A stretch of 64,000 bases of DNA from an uncultured Draconibacterium sp. (lineage in GTDB: Bacteria > Bacteroidota > Bacteroidia > Bacteroidales > Prolixibacteraceae). The stretch is taken from NCBI RefSeq assembly GCF_913063105.1, contig NZ_CAJXYQ010000017.1:1-64000 (forward strand), read 5' to 3'. Position 1 is the first letter of the stretch; every line of letters starts with the position of its first letter. This document shows, piece after piece, positions 36,241 to 46,010 of this stretch. Position numbers and translations under genes: made by a program. The notes under the pieces are model-generated. The model searched no databases, was not told the DNA's origin, and saw only the letters and a program-made list of their open reading frames with translations.

Positions 36241-36972
36241 ATGAACCGGATAGTTTTTATATTTTTAATAGTAGCAGGCCTGTCGTGCACCGATAAAGAG
36301 AGCCCTGAAAATATGATTTTACAGAACGAAATACCTGAAAATAACCAGGAACCCGGGAACACCGAAATCTATTACCTGGCGCTGGGCGACTCTTATACCA
36401 TTGGCGAGAGCGTTGCCCAAAATGAAAGATTCCCGGTACAATTGGAAGAACAATTAAAAAATGAAGGGTTTGCAATTCAACCGGTAAAAATAATAGCACA
36501 AACCGGCTGGACTACCGATGAATTAGCTAATGCCATTAAAAGCGAAACACTCAAAAACGCCTATAACGTGGTTACTTTGCTAATTGGCGTAAACAACCAA
36601 TACCGTGGAAGAAGCGCTGATGAATACCGCACTCAATTTAAAGAGCTTTTACAAACCGCCATTGCTCTGGCCGGCTACGATGCTAAAAATGTAATTGTAA
36701 TTTCGATACCGGATTATGGTGTTACTCCCTTTGGAGAAACGCGCAATCCCGATCAGATTGCCAAAGAAATTGACGAGTTTAATTCCATTAACCAGCAAGA
36801 AACTCAAAGGCTTAATGCACGGTATGTAAATATTACCGGCATATCGCGCGAAGCAAAAAACGACCAAACTTTAGTGGCATCCGATGGACTGCACCCCTCA
36901 GCAGAAATGTACCGGCGTTGGGTTGAAAAAATACTTCCTGAAGCCAAAGCAATACTCGAAAAACAAAAATAA
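36241..36972 (+). CDS. SGNH/GDSL-family hydrolase lipoprotein
   Basis: A 243-residue predicted lipoprotein (signal with LSC at residues 14-16). The SGNH blocks are visible: LALGDSYTIGE with nucleophile Ser (about 50), Gly in AQTGWTT (near 89), GVNNQYRGR with the block III Asn (near 119), and SDGLHPSAEMY with Asp and His (near 220). It is probably an esterase or acyl-hydrolase in the envelope. Its stop overlaps the next start (TAATG), so translation is coupled to kynureninase. The metabolic link between the two is unclear. Confidence 0.87.
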   Translation: MNRIVFIFLIVAGLSCTDKESPENMILQNEIPENNQEPGNTEIYYLALGDSYTIGESVAQNERFPVQLEEQLKNEGFAIQPVKIIAQTGWTTDELANAIKSETLKNAYNVVTLLIGVNNQYRGRSADEYRTQFKELLQTAIALAGYDAKNVIVISIPDYGVTPFGETRNPDQIAKEIDEFNSINQQETQRLNARYVNITGISREAKNDQTLVASDGLHPSAEMYRRWVEKILPEAKAILEKQK

Positions 36973-38252
36973 TGACAACAAACCCGGATAAAAACGACGC
37001 TGAAAGATTAGACAACGAAGACCCATTAAAAGCATTCAGAAAACGCTTTTTTATTGATTCCGAACAAACCATATATCTTGACGGGAACTCGCTCGGGCGC
37101 CTTCCGTTAGCAACCAAAAGCTTACTTTCTGAAGTAGTTGAAAAACAATGGGGAACAGATTTAATTGAGAGCTGGAATAAAAACTGGTACCATAAGTCGG
37201 CTGTATTGGGGGATAAAATTGCAACAATAATTGGAGCCTCGCCGGGCGAAGTTATTGTCTCCGACAGCACATCAATTAATTTATACAAGCTGGCATTTGC
37301 TGCATTAAAACACCAAAAAGGAAAAACTACTGTTGTTAGCGACGAGCTTAATTTTCCTACCGACCTTTATATTTTGCAGGGCCTGGTTAATGAATTTGGC
37401 CCGGAATACAGCCTGGATCTTGCCCGTTCAAACAACGGCATATCAATTAATATGGACGAGCTTAAGTCTAAAATCACAAAAAACACGGCATTGGTAGTGC
37501 TTTCACTGGTTGCTTTTAAAAGTGCCTTTATGTACAACCTAAAAGAAATAAGCGATTATGCCCACCGGATGGGAGCGTTGGTGCTATGGGACCTCAGTCA
37601 TGCTGCAGGAGCGGTAGAAATTGAACTTAATGAGAGTTATGCCGATATGGCCGTTGGCTGCACATACAAATACCTAAACGGCGGTCCGGGCTCACCGGCT
37701 TTCTTATACCTTCGTTCAGACCTGCAGGAACAATTCCTGTCGCCGGTGCAAGGCTGGTTTGGCGATGCCCGGCCTTTTGATTTCGACCTGAACTACCGGC
37801 CGGCAAAAGGTATCTGCAGGTTTTTAACCGGTACTCCTCCGGTATTAAACTTAATGGCTATTGAAACCGGTCTGGATCTACTTATTGAAGCGGGGATAAA
37901 AAACATTCACAAAAAAAGTATCGGTCTGTCCGGTTATTTTCTTTCGCTGGTTAAATCAAAACTTAAAGCTTATGGCTTTCAACTCGGATCTCCAATCGGG
38001 GCTTCCTGCCGCGGATCGCATATTGCATTAAAACACCCCGAGGCCTACCGGATTTGTCAGGCCTTAATTCATCCCAAAACCACAACGCTCAAAATTATTC
38101 CCGATTTTCGTGATCCGGATAATATCCGTTTTGGATTTACGCCACTATACACCACCTATTCTGAATTATGGGAAACAGTGCAACGACTGCAGGAGATTGT
38201 GGAAAAAAAGGAGTATCGCCAATTTACGAGCCAGCGACTAACGGTAACCTGA
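36972..38252 (+). CDS. kynU: Kynureninase
   Basis: A 426-residue PLP enzyme that cleaves kynurenine or 3-hydroxykynurenine to (hydroxy)anthranilate and alanine. LDGNSLGRLP near 37 is the kynureninase signature. VLWDLSHAAGAVEIELNE near 196 holds the PLP-binding Asp, and GCTYKYLNGGPGSPAFLYL near 235 the Schiff-base Lys. No other kynurenine-pathway genes are in the window, so it may act in scavenging tryptophan breakdown products. It overlaps the GDSL gene by one base. Confidence 0.93.
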   Translation: MTTNPDKNDAERLDNEDPLKAFRKRFFIDSEQTIYLDGNSLGRLPLATKSLLSEVVEKQWGTDLIESWNKNWYHKSAVLGDKIATIIGASPGEVIVSDSTSINLYKLAFAALKHQKGKTTVVSDELNFPTDLYILQGLVNEFGPEYSLDLARSNNGISINMDELKSKITKNTALVVLSLVAFKSAFMYNLKEISDYAHRMGALVLWDLSHAAGAVEIELNESYADMAVGCTYKYLNGGPGSPAFLYLRSDLQEQFLSPVQGWFGDARPFDFDLNYRPAKGICRFLTGTPPVLNLMAIETGLDLLIEAGIKNIHKKSIGLSGYFLSLVKSKLKAYGFQLGSPIGASCRGSHIALKHPEAYRICQALIHPKTTTLKIIPDFRDPDNIRFGFTPLYTTYSELWETVQRLQEIVEKKEYRQFTSQRLTVT

Positions 38253-38678
38253 TTAAGGCTGTTTTACTAAACGAAAAAATCCGAAAAACTCAATCTTCCC
38301 CATCGCATCTTTTTTTAGTAGCTTTAAGTTACCCTTCTCAAAAGCAAACTGAAACTCAATATTATTCCTAAAATCCTTTGGGTGGATACAACTTATATAA
38401 TTTCGTGCTACACTCCATTTTCCTTCACTAAAGGGCTGAAAAAGTTTTACCGGAGGGTTTCCGGCAACTATAAATTCGCGGTTTTCTAAAAAAGAAATAA
38501 CAAAAAGGATGTTGTTCGCTTTTAAATACTCCAATTCAAAATGTAGTAATTCGTTGTCAACATCTACATAATATTCGTACAACTCCCATTTGCCGGGTAA
38601 TAACTGTATTTTGCGGCCAAATACTGCAGGAGATTTTAACCAGGCAAGAAGTTTTAAATAAGCAGTTTTTTGTTTCAT
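38253..38678 (-). CDS. Conserved hypothetical protein, ~141 residues
   Basis: A soluble protein with no signal peptide. It starts best at ATG 38678 (MKQKTAYLKLLAWLK); an upstream ATG at 38708 would add ten residues. Alternating hydrophobic and charged strands (WELYEYYVDVDNELLHFELEYL, ILFVISFLENREFIVAG) suggest a beta-rich fold. I do not recognise the family. It converges with kynU, and its stop codon abuts the kynU stop. Base composition is like its neighbours. Confidence 0.65.
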   Translation of the reverse strand: MKQKTAYLKLLAWLKSPAVFGRKIQLLPGKWELYEYYVDVDNELLHFELEYLKANNILFVISFLENREFIVAGNPPVKLFQPFSEGKWSVARNYISCIHPKDFRNNIEFQFAFEKGNLKLLKKDAMGKIEFFGFFRLVKQP

Positions 38679-38773
38679 TGCGCAACAGTAACTTCTGATA
38701 TGACCCAACAGCGGTTTAAAAGTTTAATTAAACCCATTACTTTCTTTTGCTATAAACCTCGATTTATTGTTCT

Positions 38774-39021
38774 GAAAAAGAAAAAGGGTAGCCTCTACAA
38801 GCCACCCCCCACATTCAATAATGTATAATGATAAAAAATAAGGGTACTGCAAGTTTATGCAATACATATCGGAATATTAAACCATCACAACGCTACTTAT
38901 CAACAACTTACCGTGCATAGCCTTGGTTTTTCTCCTTTCTGCCAGCCCCAAAACTTCCTTTACACACAAAACACGAGTGGTTATTAACTTTTGAAGCAGT
39001 TGTTAAAAACAAGGTAGAAGC
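38774..39021 (-). ncRNA. Candidate noncoding RNA divergent from rpsO
   Basis: A minus-strand transcription unit with no plausible reading frame. A -7-like TACTTATG (39034-39027) precedes a start near 39021. At the far end a hairpin GGGTGGC (38807-38801) / GCTACCC (38792-38786) is followed by TTTTTCTTTTTC, an intrinsic terminator with no gene to terminate. The 5' end GCTTCTAC (39021-39014) can pair with GTAGAGGC (38797-38790), and an inner helix TTAACAACT (39006-38998) with AGTTGTTGA (38908-38900). The paired ends and ~235-nt length recall 6S RNA, but I could not confirm a family. Confidence 0.45.
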
Positions 39022-39073
39022 TTGCGCATAAGTAACAGGCTTTAATTTTAATTACGGGAAAAACAAGCAACAC

Positions 39074-39104
39074 TTTGTCAATCAAAATCTTTTAGCTACT
39101 TTTG
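39074..39104 (+). promoter_or_regulatory. rpsO promoter
   Basis: TTTG at 39074-39077 and TACTTTTG at 39097-39104 with exactly 19 bp between: a textbook Bacteroidota housekeeping promoter. The predicted start near 39110 leaves a leader of about 70 nt, possibly used for S15 autoregulation. Confidence 0.8.
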
Positions 39105-39181
39105 CGCCGATAATTTTAAGCCGTTTCTATTGAAAGCGATGTTGCGGCGTAAATATTGTAAAACAAAAAAGTTCTTTAAAA

Positions 39182-39451
39182 ATGTATTTATCAGGAGAAA
39201 AAAAACAAGAGTTATTTGCACAACATGGCAAATCAGCTCAAGACACAGGTAGTGCAGAAGGTCAGATTGCATTGTTCACATTCAGAATTAACCATTTGAC
39301 TGAACACCTGAAACAAAACAAAAAAGACCACAGCACTCGTCGTGCATTGATTAAATTAGTTGGTAAGCGTCGTAGCTTACTCGATTACTTAAAAAGAAAA
39401 GATATCGAACGCTACCGTGCGATATTGAAAGAATTGAACTTACGTAAGTAA
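39182..39451 (+). CDS. rpsO: 30S ribosomal protein S15
   Basis: 89 residues, the normal S15 length. It shows the 16S-binding signature GSAEGQIALFTFRINHLTEHLKQNKKDHSTRRALIKLVGKRRSLLDYLKRKD in outline: HLTEHL near 40, KDHSTRR near 48 and RRSLLDYL near 65. S15 nucleates the platform of the small subunit. As in many bacteria it precedes pnp, here with a terminator between. Confidence 0.97.
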   Translation: MYLSGEKKQELFAQHGKSAQDTGSAEGQIALFTFRINHLTEHLKQNKKDHSTRRALIKLVGKRRSLLDYLKRKDIERYRAILKELNLRK

Positions 39452-39460
39452 ATTATATTG

Positions 39461-39494
39461 AAAGGCAATGCATTGGTATTGCCTTTCTTTTTTT
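39461..39494 (+). terminator. rpsO terminator
   Basis: AAAGGCAAT (39461-39469) pairs with ATTGCCTTT (39478-39486) and is followed by C and a T-run. It starts 10 bp after the rpsO stop, so pnp is at least partly transcribed separately. Confidence 0.75.
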
Positions 39495-39620
39495 GTAAAT
39501 TGCAAAACCTCACCACCCATTGTAATTAACAAAGGCCTGTTTTTTGAAAAAATGCAGATTGGAAAGTCTAAACATGTTAATCATGAAGTCTCACCCTGAT
39601 TTTATCTACGATTAAATCGT

Positions 39621-39642
39621 CCCTCTCTACAGGTAGAGAGGG
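39621..39642 (+). repeat. Perfect hairpin in the pnp leader
   Basis: CCCTCTCTAC, AG, GTAGAGAGGG: a 10-bp arm on each side, 70 bp before the pnp start. It may be a processing site; E. coli pnp is autoregulated through RNase III cleavage of a leader hairpin. It also looks like a common Bacteroidota REP-type repeat (CTCTCC...GGAGAGGG), and the two readings cannot be separated here. The rest of the 39495-39711 gap shows nothing recognisable. Confidence 0.5.
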
Positions 39643-39711
39643 AATGAGGGAGAGTTAAACAGACTCCATTTTACAGAAGCAACAGGCCATAAAAAACAAC
39701 ATTTTAAAATT

Positions 39712-42051
39712 ATGGTAAACGCTACAGTTAAAACAATCGAACTTGCCGATGGCAGAACGATTACCATTGAAACCGGCAAACTGGCAAAACAAGCCGATGG
39801 TTCGGTAGTGGTCCGAATGGGTGACACCATGTTGCTGGCTACAGTAGTTTCAGCAAAAGAAGCAAAAGAAGATGTAGATTTTATGCCGGTATCGGTTGAT
39901 TACCGCGAAAAATTCGCCGCTGCAGGACGCTTTCCGGGTGGTTTCCTGAAAAGAGAAGCCCGTCCGAGCGACGATGAAATTTTGGTTGCACGCCTTGTTG
40001 ACCGTGCCCTCCGTCCGCTTTTCCCGGATGATTACCACGCCGAAACAGCCGTGATGATCTCTCTTATCTCAGCAGGAAAAGATGAAATGCCGGATTGTTT
40101 GGCCGGACTGGCAGCATCAGCAGCCATTTCTGTTTCCGACATTCCGTTTGAAACACCAATTTCAGAAGTGCGTGTAGCACGTGTGAATGACGAATTTGTG
40201 ATCAACCCAACTTACTCGCAGTTGGCTGAAGCCGACCTTGACATTATGGTTGGCGCCTCGTTCGACAACATTATGATGGTGGAAGGCGAAATGGATGAGG
40301 TATCGGAAGAAGATATGCTCGCTGCTATTAAAGTTGCCCACGAAGAAATTAAAAAGCACTGTAAAGTTCAGGAAGAACTGGCTGCAGAATTGGGTGTGGT
40401 TAAACGTGAATACTGCCACGAAAACAACAACGAAGAGCTGCGCGAAAAAGTAAAAGCTGAAACCTACGACGCTTGTTATGAAGTTGCTAAAAAGCAATTA
40501 ACAAACAAAGCCGAGCGTATGGATTCGTTTATGGTGATTCGCGACGAGTTTATTGAAAAATATACGGAAGAAAATGCCGGAAACGAAGAAATTGACTTAG
40601 ACCAGCACATTGGTTTAATTAAAAGGTACTACCACGACGTTGAAAAAGAAGCCATGCGCCGTATGATTCTCGACGAATCAATTCGTTTAGACGGCCGTGC
40701 TACCAACGAAATCCGCCCAATTTGGGGAGAGGTTGATTACCTGCCCGGAGCACACGGATCTTCAATTTTTACCCGTGGCGAAACCCAGTCATTAACTTCG
40801 GTTACCCTGGGTACCAAGATGGACGAAAAAATTGTTGACCAGGTAACGGTTCAGGGAAAAGAAAAATTCCTGTTACACTATAACTTCCCTCCATTCTGTG
40901 TGGGCGATCCAAAAACCCCTCGCGGAACAAGCCGTCGCGAAATCGGTCACGGAAACCTGGCTTTCCGCGCACTAAAACGCATGATTCCGAAAGATACTCC
41001 TTATGTTATTCGTATTGTTTCTGATATTCTGGAATCAAATGGTTCGTCGTCGATGGCAACCGTTTGCGCCGGAACAATGGGAATGATGGACACCGGGTTA
41101 AAAATTAAAAAACCGGTATCGGGTATTGCAATGGGCTTAATTACCGATAAAGGTGCTTCAAAATACGCCGTACTTTCTGATATTTTAGGCGATGAAGACC
41201 ACCTGGGCGATATGGACTTTAAAGTAACCGGTACTGCCGATGGTATTACCGCTACCCAAATGGATATTAAAGTTGACGGACTGCCATACGAAGTGCTTGC
41301 AGAAGCATTGCAACAGGCAAAAGAAGGCCGTTTGCATATTTTAGGCGAAATGATGAAAGTGATTCCTGAGCCACGCGAAGACTATAAACCAAACGTTCCG
41401 CGTATTGAAACCTTAAGTATCCCGAAAGATATGATTGGTGCAGTAATCGGACCCGGAGGAAAAGTAATTCAGGCGATTCAGGAAGAAACAGAAACCGTTA
41501 TTGTTATTGAAGAAATTGATGATGCGGGTGTTGTTCAGATTTCAGGAGCCGGACTGGAGCCAATTGAAGCGGCAAAAGCTAAAATTAAGGCAATCACCGC
41601 ACTTCCTGAAGTAGGCGAAGTATACCAGGGTAAAGTAAAATCGGTAGTTTCTTTCGGAGCTTTTATCGAAATTATTCCTGGAAAAGAAGGACTGTTGCAC
41701 GTATCGGAAATGGCCTGGGAGCGCGTTGAAAACGCAGAAGACTTTGCAAAAGAAGGCGAAATTGTTGAAGTAAAACTGATTGGTGTTGACGAAAAAACCG
41801 GCAAACTGAAACTTTCGCGCAAAGTATTGCTTCCAAAACCTGAAGGTTATGTGGAGCGCCCACCAAGAGAAAATCGTGGCCGTCGTGATGACCGCAGAGG
41901 TGGTGATCGCCGTGGAGGAGACCGCAGAGACTTCAGAGGTGGTGATCGCCGTCGTGATGATCGCAGAAGAGACGACCGAAGAGGTGGTGATAATCGCGAT
42001 TTCCGTCCACGACGTGACGAAAATAACGACGCACCAAAATCAGAAGAATAA
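39712..42051 (+). CDS. pnp: Polynucleotide phosphorylase
   Basis: A 779-residue 3'-5' phosphorolytic exoribonuclease. The first RNase PH core (about 10-145) has [25 protein letters not shown]. An all-helical linker follows, then the second core (about 325-550) with [18 protein letters not shown] and the catalytic [18 protein letters not shown]. The KH domain (about 560-620) has [11 protein letters not shown], and the S1 domain (about 630-705) has [15 protein letters not shown]. It ends in an unusual ~65-residue Arg/Asp/Gly tail ([14 protein letters not shown]...), absent from E. coli PNPase and likely RNA-binding or disordered. Confidence 0.97.
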   Translation: MVNATVKTIELADGRTITIETGKLAKQADGSVVVRMGDTMLLATVVSAKEAKEDVDFMPVSVDYREKFAAAGRFPGGFLKREARPSDDEILVARLVDRALRPLFPDDYHAETAVMISLISAGKDEMPDCLAGLAASAAISVSDIPFETPISEVRVARVNDEFVINPTYSQLAEADLDIMVGASFDNIMMVEGEMDEVSEEDMLAAIKVAHEEIKKHCKVQEELAAELGVVKREYCHENNNEELREKVKAETYDACYEVAKKQLTNKAERMDSFMVIRDEFIEKYTEENAGNEEIDLDQHIGLIKRYYHDVEKEAMRRMILDESIRLDGRATNEIRPIWGEVDYLPGAHGSSIFTRGETQSLTSVTLGTKMDEKIVDQVTVQGKEKFLLHYNFPPFCVGDPKTPRGTSRREIGHGNLAFRALKRMIPKDTPYVIRIVSDILESNGSSSMATVCAGTMGMMDTGLKIKKPVSGIAMGLITDKGASKYAVLSDILGDEDHLGDMDFKVTGTADGITATQMDIKVDGLPYEVLAEALQQAKEGRLHILGEMMKVIPEPREDYKPNVPRIETLSIPKDMIGAVIGPGGKVIQAIQEETETVIVIEEIDDAGVVQISGAGLEPIEAAKAKIKAITALPEVGEVYQGKVKSVVSFGAFIEIIPGKEGLLHVSEMAWERVENAEDFAKEGEIVEVKLIGVDEKTGKLKLSRKVLLPKPEGYVERPPRENRGRRDDRRGGDRRGGDRRDFRGGDRRRDDRRRDDRRGGDNRDFRPRRDENNDAPKSEE

Positions 42052-42075
42052 AATTTTGATTGAAATATTTTCAAG

Positions 42076-42106
42076 AACGCTCCGCCGCAAGGTGGGGCGT
42101 TTTTTA
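42076..42106 (+). terminator. pnp terminator
   Basis: AACGCTCCGCC, loop GCAA, GGTGGGGCGTT with two wobble pairs, then a T-run, 25 bp after the stop codon. Confidence 0.8.
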
Positions 42107-42119
42107 TAATAAAATCTGG

Positions 42120-42335
42120 TAGCAGACAACCTTTCTCTGCTGTCTGATAATCCTTCTCTCCCATCAGCGAATAATTCGCTGACAGACAATAGCCTCCATC
42201 TTATATAAGATCAACGATATCATATAAGAGAGAATCCTTCTCTTATTATCCGTTATATTCATCTTATTGCAGATCATACTTATCTTCCGGCAGAGACTTA
42301 TTCGCTGACATAAGATGGTCATTATCTTATGCCTT
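42120..42335. repeat. Series of small palindromes between pnp and the 42481 gene
   Basis: A noncoding stretch with several perfect inverted repeats. They are CAGCGAAT-A-ATTCGCTG (42165-42181), ATCTTATATAAGAT (42198-42211), ATAAGAGA-GAATCCT-TCTCTTAT (42224-42246) and CATAAGAT-GGTCATT-ATCTTATG (42309-42331). A CAGACA/TGTCTG pair (42123-42146) also occurs. ATCTTAT, TTCGCTGACA and CAGACAA are reused in several places. The sequence from 42335 to 42480 shows nothing further. Confidence 0.6.
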
Positions 42336-42480
42336 CAATTATCAGGGATAAAATGCATCACCATTCTATTTAACTCTTCTACTTCGTGCCGTTGCTAAAC
42401 TAACTCGAAACTATTAGCTCGTAACTCGAAACACTGAACTTCCGATTCCTTTCATTAACTTCGCCACAAATATTGTAAAT

Positions 42481-42963
42481 ATGGGTAACTGGTCAGAAGA
42501 ACTTCACGGTAAAATAGACGAACAATTAAGAGATGCACGCGAGAAAGACCTTCGCTTTTTCCGTATCGACGAGTTTAAACGCAACATCGCGCGTATCGAT
42601 GATTTTTCAAATTCATGCCCGGTATGTAAAAAAGCCCAAATTGATGTTACAGAAACTGTAAACACCATCGACAAGGCCGTAAACCACCTTGGCAAACAGC
42701 GCCGCGACTACGACCGGCTGATTACCCGCCTCTCGAAACACATGCAAAAAGAACATGGCTTTTATGCCCCCTACTATTTCACCTACCTCATCTCGTTTTT
42801 TGGCATTGTTGGCGGATCGCTACTGGGTTACGGACTAATGCAGTTAAATGCCAAAATTAAACTCGAGCTTTTCCTGGTTGGTTTTGCCCTTGGCCTGCTG
42901 CCCACCTATGTTTGGGGCCACTTAAAAGACAAAAAAATCAGGAAAGAAAAAAGGCTGATGTAG
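42481..42963 (+). CDS. Conserved membrane protein with a CPVC motif, 160 residues
   Basis: A cytoplasmic N-terminal region (about 1-90) contains a CPVCKKAQ motif near 41, a possible half of a thiol or zinc site. It continues into a helical, charged stretch. Two membrane segments follow (about 98-118 FTYLISFFGIVGGSLLGYGLM and 124-143 LELFLVGFALGLLPTYVWG), with a basic tail DKKIRKEKRLM. No characterised family was recognised. Both termini should lie in the cytoplasm. The oligopeptidase gene follows 111 bp downstream. Confidence 0.75.
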   Translation: MGNWSEELHGKIDEQLRDAREKDLRFFRIDEFKRNIARIDDFSNSCPVCKKAQIDVTETVNTIDKAVNHLGKQRRDYDRLITRLSKHMQKEHGFYAPYYFTYLISFFGIVGGSLLGYGLMQLNAKIKLELFLVGFALGLLPTYVWGHLKDKKIRKEKRLM

Positions 42964-43074
42964 TTTTTTCTCAACAAAAATCCGTGCAGGACTGTTACCT
43001 TTCCGATTTATGTATGACTGATATCAAAAAAATTCTGCTCAGGAATTTGTTATTTAGCAAAAAACAACTGCATT

Positions 43075-45204
43075 ATGAAGAACACTGTATTACTTGTACT
43101 GGCAACAATGGTTTTGTTTGCCTGTACCCAAAAACAAACAAAATTGGAATATCCGGTAACTAAAAAAGGAGCTGTAAGCGACAGCTATTTTGGTGTTGAA
43201 GTGGCCGACCCTTACCGTTGGCTGGAAGACGACCACTCGGAAGAAACTGCCGAATGGGTTAAAGCACAAAACAAAGTAACTTTTGGCTACCTGAGCCAGG
43301 TACCATACCGCGAAGAGCTCAAAGAAAGACTTTCGGCATTGTGGAATTATGAAAAAATTGGAGCACCTTTTAAAGAGGGCGACTGGACCTATTTTTATAA
43401 AAACAACGGGCTACAAAACCAATACGTGGTTTACCGTTTTAAAACCGGTGAAGACCCGACAAGCGCCGAAGTTTTTCTCGATCCGAATACCTTTGCCGAA
43501 GACGGAACAACCTCGCTGAGCACCCTTAGCTTTTCCGACAACGGAAAAATTGCTGCTTATGCCATATCGGAAGGGGGCAGCGACTGGCGCAAGGTGATTG
43601 TTATGGATACCGACAGCAAAACACAAATGGGCGATACCCTGGTTGATGTAAAATTCAGTGGTATTTCGTGGAAAGGCAACGATGGCTTTTTCTATTCGAG
43701 CTACGACAAACCCGAAGGCAGCGAACTTTCGGCAAAAACCGATCAGCACAAACTGTATTACCACCAACTGGGAACCAGCCAAAAAGACGACCAGTTAATA
43801 TTTGGTGGCACTCCCGCAGAAAAACACCGTTACGTAATGGGATACGTAACCGACGATAACCGCTACCTGGTTATTACGGCCAGTGTTTCAACCTCGGGAA
43901 ACAAGCTGTTTATAAAAGACCTGGAACAGCCCAACAGTAAACTTTTTACCATTTTGGCCGACGGTAGCAGCGACACTCAGGTAATTGATAACGTTGGCAC
44001 CAAACTGTACCTGCTCACCAACTTAAATGCACCCAACCAAAAAATTGTAACCACCGATGTAAATCAGCCTACCCCTGAAAATTGGGTGGATTTTATTCCT
44101 GAAACAGAAAATGTGCTCAGCCCGTCAACCGGTTGTGGTTACTTTTTTGCCGAGTATATGATTGATGCCGTTTCAAAAGTGTTTCAGTACGACTATGATG
44201 GCAACCTCATTCGCGAAGTAGAATTGCCCGGAGTTGGAACCGTTTCGGGCTTTGGCGCCAAAAAGAAAGATACCGAAATTTACTACACGTTTACCAACTA
44301 TACCACTCCCGGAAGTATTTACCAGTACAATTTTGAAACCGGCGAATCGGAATTATACCGCAAACCGGATATCGATTTTAACCCGGCAGATTTTGAAAGC
44401 AAACAGGTATTTTACACCTCGAAAGACGGCACAAAAGTACCGATGATAATTACCTACAAAAAAGGCATGGAACTAAATGGCCAAAACCCCACAATACTTT
44501 ACGGTTACGGAGGTTTTAATATCAGTTTAACACCCACCTTTGCGGTTACCAATGCGGTGTGGCTCGAGCAGGGCGGCGTGTATGCTGTGGCCAACCTGCG
44601 TGGTGGCGGCGAGTACGGTAAAAAGTGGCACATTGCCGGTACCAAACTGCAAAAGCAAAATGTTTTCGACGACTTTATTGCCGCAGCCGAATTCCTGATT
44701 GCCGAAAATTACACCTCAAGCGATTACCTGGCCATACGTGGCGGATCAAACGGAGGTCTGCTGGTTGGTGCAGTAATGACCCAACGCCCCGAGTTGATGA
44801 AAGTGGCGCTTCCGGCAGTGGGAGTGCTCGATATGTTGCGTTACCACACCTTTACAGCCGGTGCAGGCTGGGCCTACGATTACGGCACGGCAGAAGACAA
44901 CCGCGAAATGTTTGACTACCTGAAAGGCTACTCGCCAGTGCACAACGTAAAACCAGGTGTGGCTTACCCCGCAACCATGGTAACTACCGGCGACCACGAC
45001 GATCGTGTGGTGCCGGCACACAGTTTTAAATTTGCTGCCGAATTGCAAGACAAACAGGCTGGAAATAATCCTGTGCTTATCCGTATTGAAACCGATGCAG
45101 GCCACGGTGCCGGCACTCCGGTAAGCAAAACCATTGAGCAATACGCCGATTTGTTTGGCTTTACACTTTGGAACATGGGCATCCAATCGCTTAATGAAAA
45201 TTAA
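43075..45204 (+). CDS. Prolyl oligopeptidase (S9A) lipoprotein
   Basis: A 709-residue serine peptidase with a lipoprotein signal (LFACTQ, Cys at residue 17). The N-terminal propeller begins [25 protein letters not shown], typical of prolyl endopeptidases. The alpha/beta-hydrolase domain has [23 protein letters not shown] with the catalytic Ser (near 560), [13 protein letters not shown] with the Asp, and DAGHGAGTP with the His. It cleaves short peptides after proline, here anchored in the envelope. Own terminator. Confidence 0.95.
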   Translation: MKNTVLLVLATMVLFACTQKQTKLEYPVTKKGAVSDSYFGVEVADPYRWLEDDHSEETAEWVKAQNKVTFGYLSQVPYREELKERLSALWNYEKIGAPFKEGDWTYFYKNNGLQNQYVVYRFKTGEDPTSAEVFLDPNTFAEDGTTSLSTLSFSDNGKIAAYAISEGGSDWRKVIVMDTDSKTQMGDTLVDVKFSGISWKGNDGFFYSSYDKPEGSELSAKTDQHKLYYHQLGTSQKDDQLIFGGTPAEKHRYVMGYVTDDNRYLVITASVSTSGNKLFIKDLEQPNSKLFTILADGSSDTQVIDNVGTKLYLLTNLNAPNQKIVTTDVNQPTPENWVDFIPETENVLSPSTGCGYFFAEYMIDAVSKVFQYDYDGNLIREVELPGVGTVSGFGAKKKDTEIYYTFTNYTTPGSIYQYNFETGESELYRKPDIDFNPADFESKQVFYTSKDGTKVPMIITYKKGMELNGQNPTILYGYGGFNISLTPTFAVTNAVWLEQGGVYAVANLRGGGEYGKKWHIAGTKLQKQNVFDDFIAAAEFLIAENYTSSDYLAIRGGSNGGLLVGAVMTQRPELMKVALPAVGVLDMLRYHTFTAGAGWAYDYGTAEDNREMFDYLKGYSPVHNVKPGVAYPATMVTTGDHDDRVVPAHSFKFAAELQDKQAGNNPVLIRIETDAGHGAGTPVSKTIEQYADLFGFTLWNMGIQSLNEN

Positions 45205-45247
45205 GCGCGTTTTCGCTAAGCATTTGGCATAAAAAATACTACTTTTG

Positions 45248-45284
45248 AATTCCCGGTAGCAAACAGCGTTACCGGGAATTTTTA
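45248..45284 (+). terminator. Intrinsic terminator after the oligopeptidase gene
   Basis: An 11-bp perfect stem AATTCCCGGTA (45248-45258) with TACCGGGAATT (45270-45280), followed by TTTTAT, directly upstream of the next gene's start. Confidence 0.8.
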
Positions 45285-45295
45285 TATAAAAAAGT

Positions 45296-45925
45296 ATGCA
45301 GTTTCTGGTTATTGAAGGAAATATTGGAGCCGGCAAAACAACGCTTTCAAAAATGATTGCCGACGATTTTAACGCAAAACTGGTGTTAGAGCAGTTTGCC
45401 GACAACCCTTTTCTACCCAAATTTTACAAAGATCAGGAACGCTATTCTTTTCCCCTCGAACTATCGTTTCTGGCCGACCGTTACACCCAAATAAAAAAAG
45501 AAGTGCTTAACCTCGACCTCTTCCACGCGTTTATGGTAGCCGACTACTATTTTGCCAAAACCGCTATTTTTGCCGAAAACACCCTAAAAAAAGACGAATA
45601 CCACCTGTTCCGGCAAATTTTCAACATCATTTTTGAATCGATGCCCAAACCCGATTTATATGTTTACCTGCACTCGGATGTTAACCGGCTAATGAAAAAC
45701 ATAAAAATGCGCGGCCGCGATTACGAGCAAAATATGAATCCTGAATACCTCGAAAAAATACGAAACGGCTACTTTAACTTTTTTAAACAAATTTCCTCTT
45801 TCCCCATACTGATTATCGACATTAATGGCATCGATTTTGTGAAAAATCCTGACCATTATCAACAATTAAAATCAGCTATTTTTAATAGTGATTATAAATT
45901 AGGGATAAACCGTTTGATATTGTGA
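45296..45925 (+). CDS. Deoxynucleoside kinase (dNK family)
   Basis: A 209-residue cytosolic kinase with P-loop IEGNIGAGKTTLSK (about 5-18). The dNK-type base/sugar-site residues lie in VLEQFADNPFLPKFYKD (near 30) and FLADRYTQI (near 59). DLYVYLHSDVNRLMKNIKMRGRDYEQ (near 122) provides the ERS/DRY-like Arg lid region. It phosphorylates deoxynucleosides for salvage; whether it prefers deoxyadenosine, deoxyguanosine or others cannot be told. The ATG is only 12 bp after the preceding terminator stem. Confidence 0.88.
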   Translation: MQFLVIEGNIGAGKTTLSKMIADDFNAKLVLEQFADNPFLPKFYKDQERYSFPLELSFLADRYTQIKKEVLNLDLFHAFMVADYYFAKTAIFAENTLKKDEYHLFRQIFNIIFESMPKPDLYVYLHSDVNRLMKNIKMRGRDYEQNMNPEYLEKIRNGYFNFFKQISSFPILIIDINGIDFVKNPDHYQQLKSAIFNSDYKLGINRLIL

Positions 45926-46010
45926 TAAAAACTTGGCAGACAGCTTTTATATAATGAAAAGCTTTTTATTTTTGTCTGCTCGATTGTAAATTTTTAATAA
46001 AGTATAAATA

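Noticed and set aside
38774..39021. SRP RNA or tmRNA in the rpsO upstream gap
   Set aside because: The SRP domain IV GGAAGCAGCC-type motif and the tmRNA T-arm/CCA end were not found.
41849..42109. Val/Glu-rich and Arg/Ser-rich frames over the pnp tail
   Set aside because: Shadow frames of the repetitive Arg/Asp/Gly codons.
44746..45420. 224-codon open frame opposite the oligopeptidase and kinase genes
   Set aside because: It spans the antisense of two clear genes and an intrinsic terminator, and its composition (Cys/His-rich) is typical of antisense.
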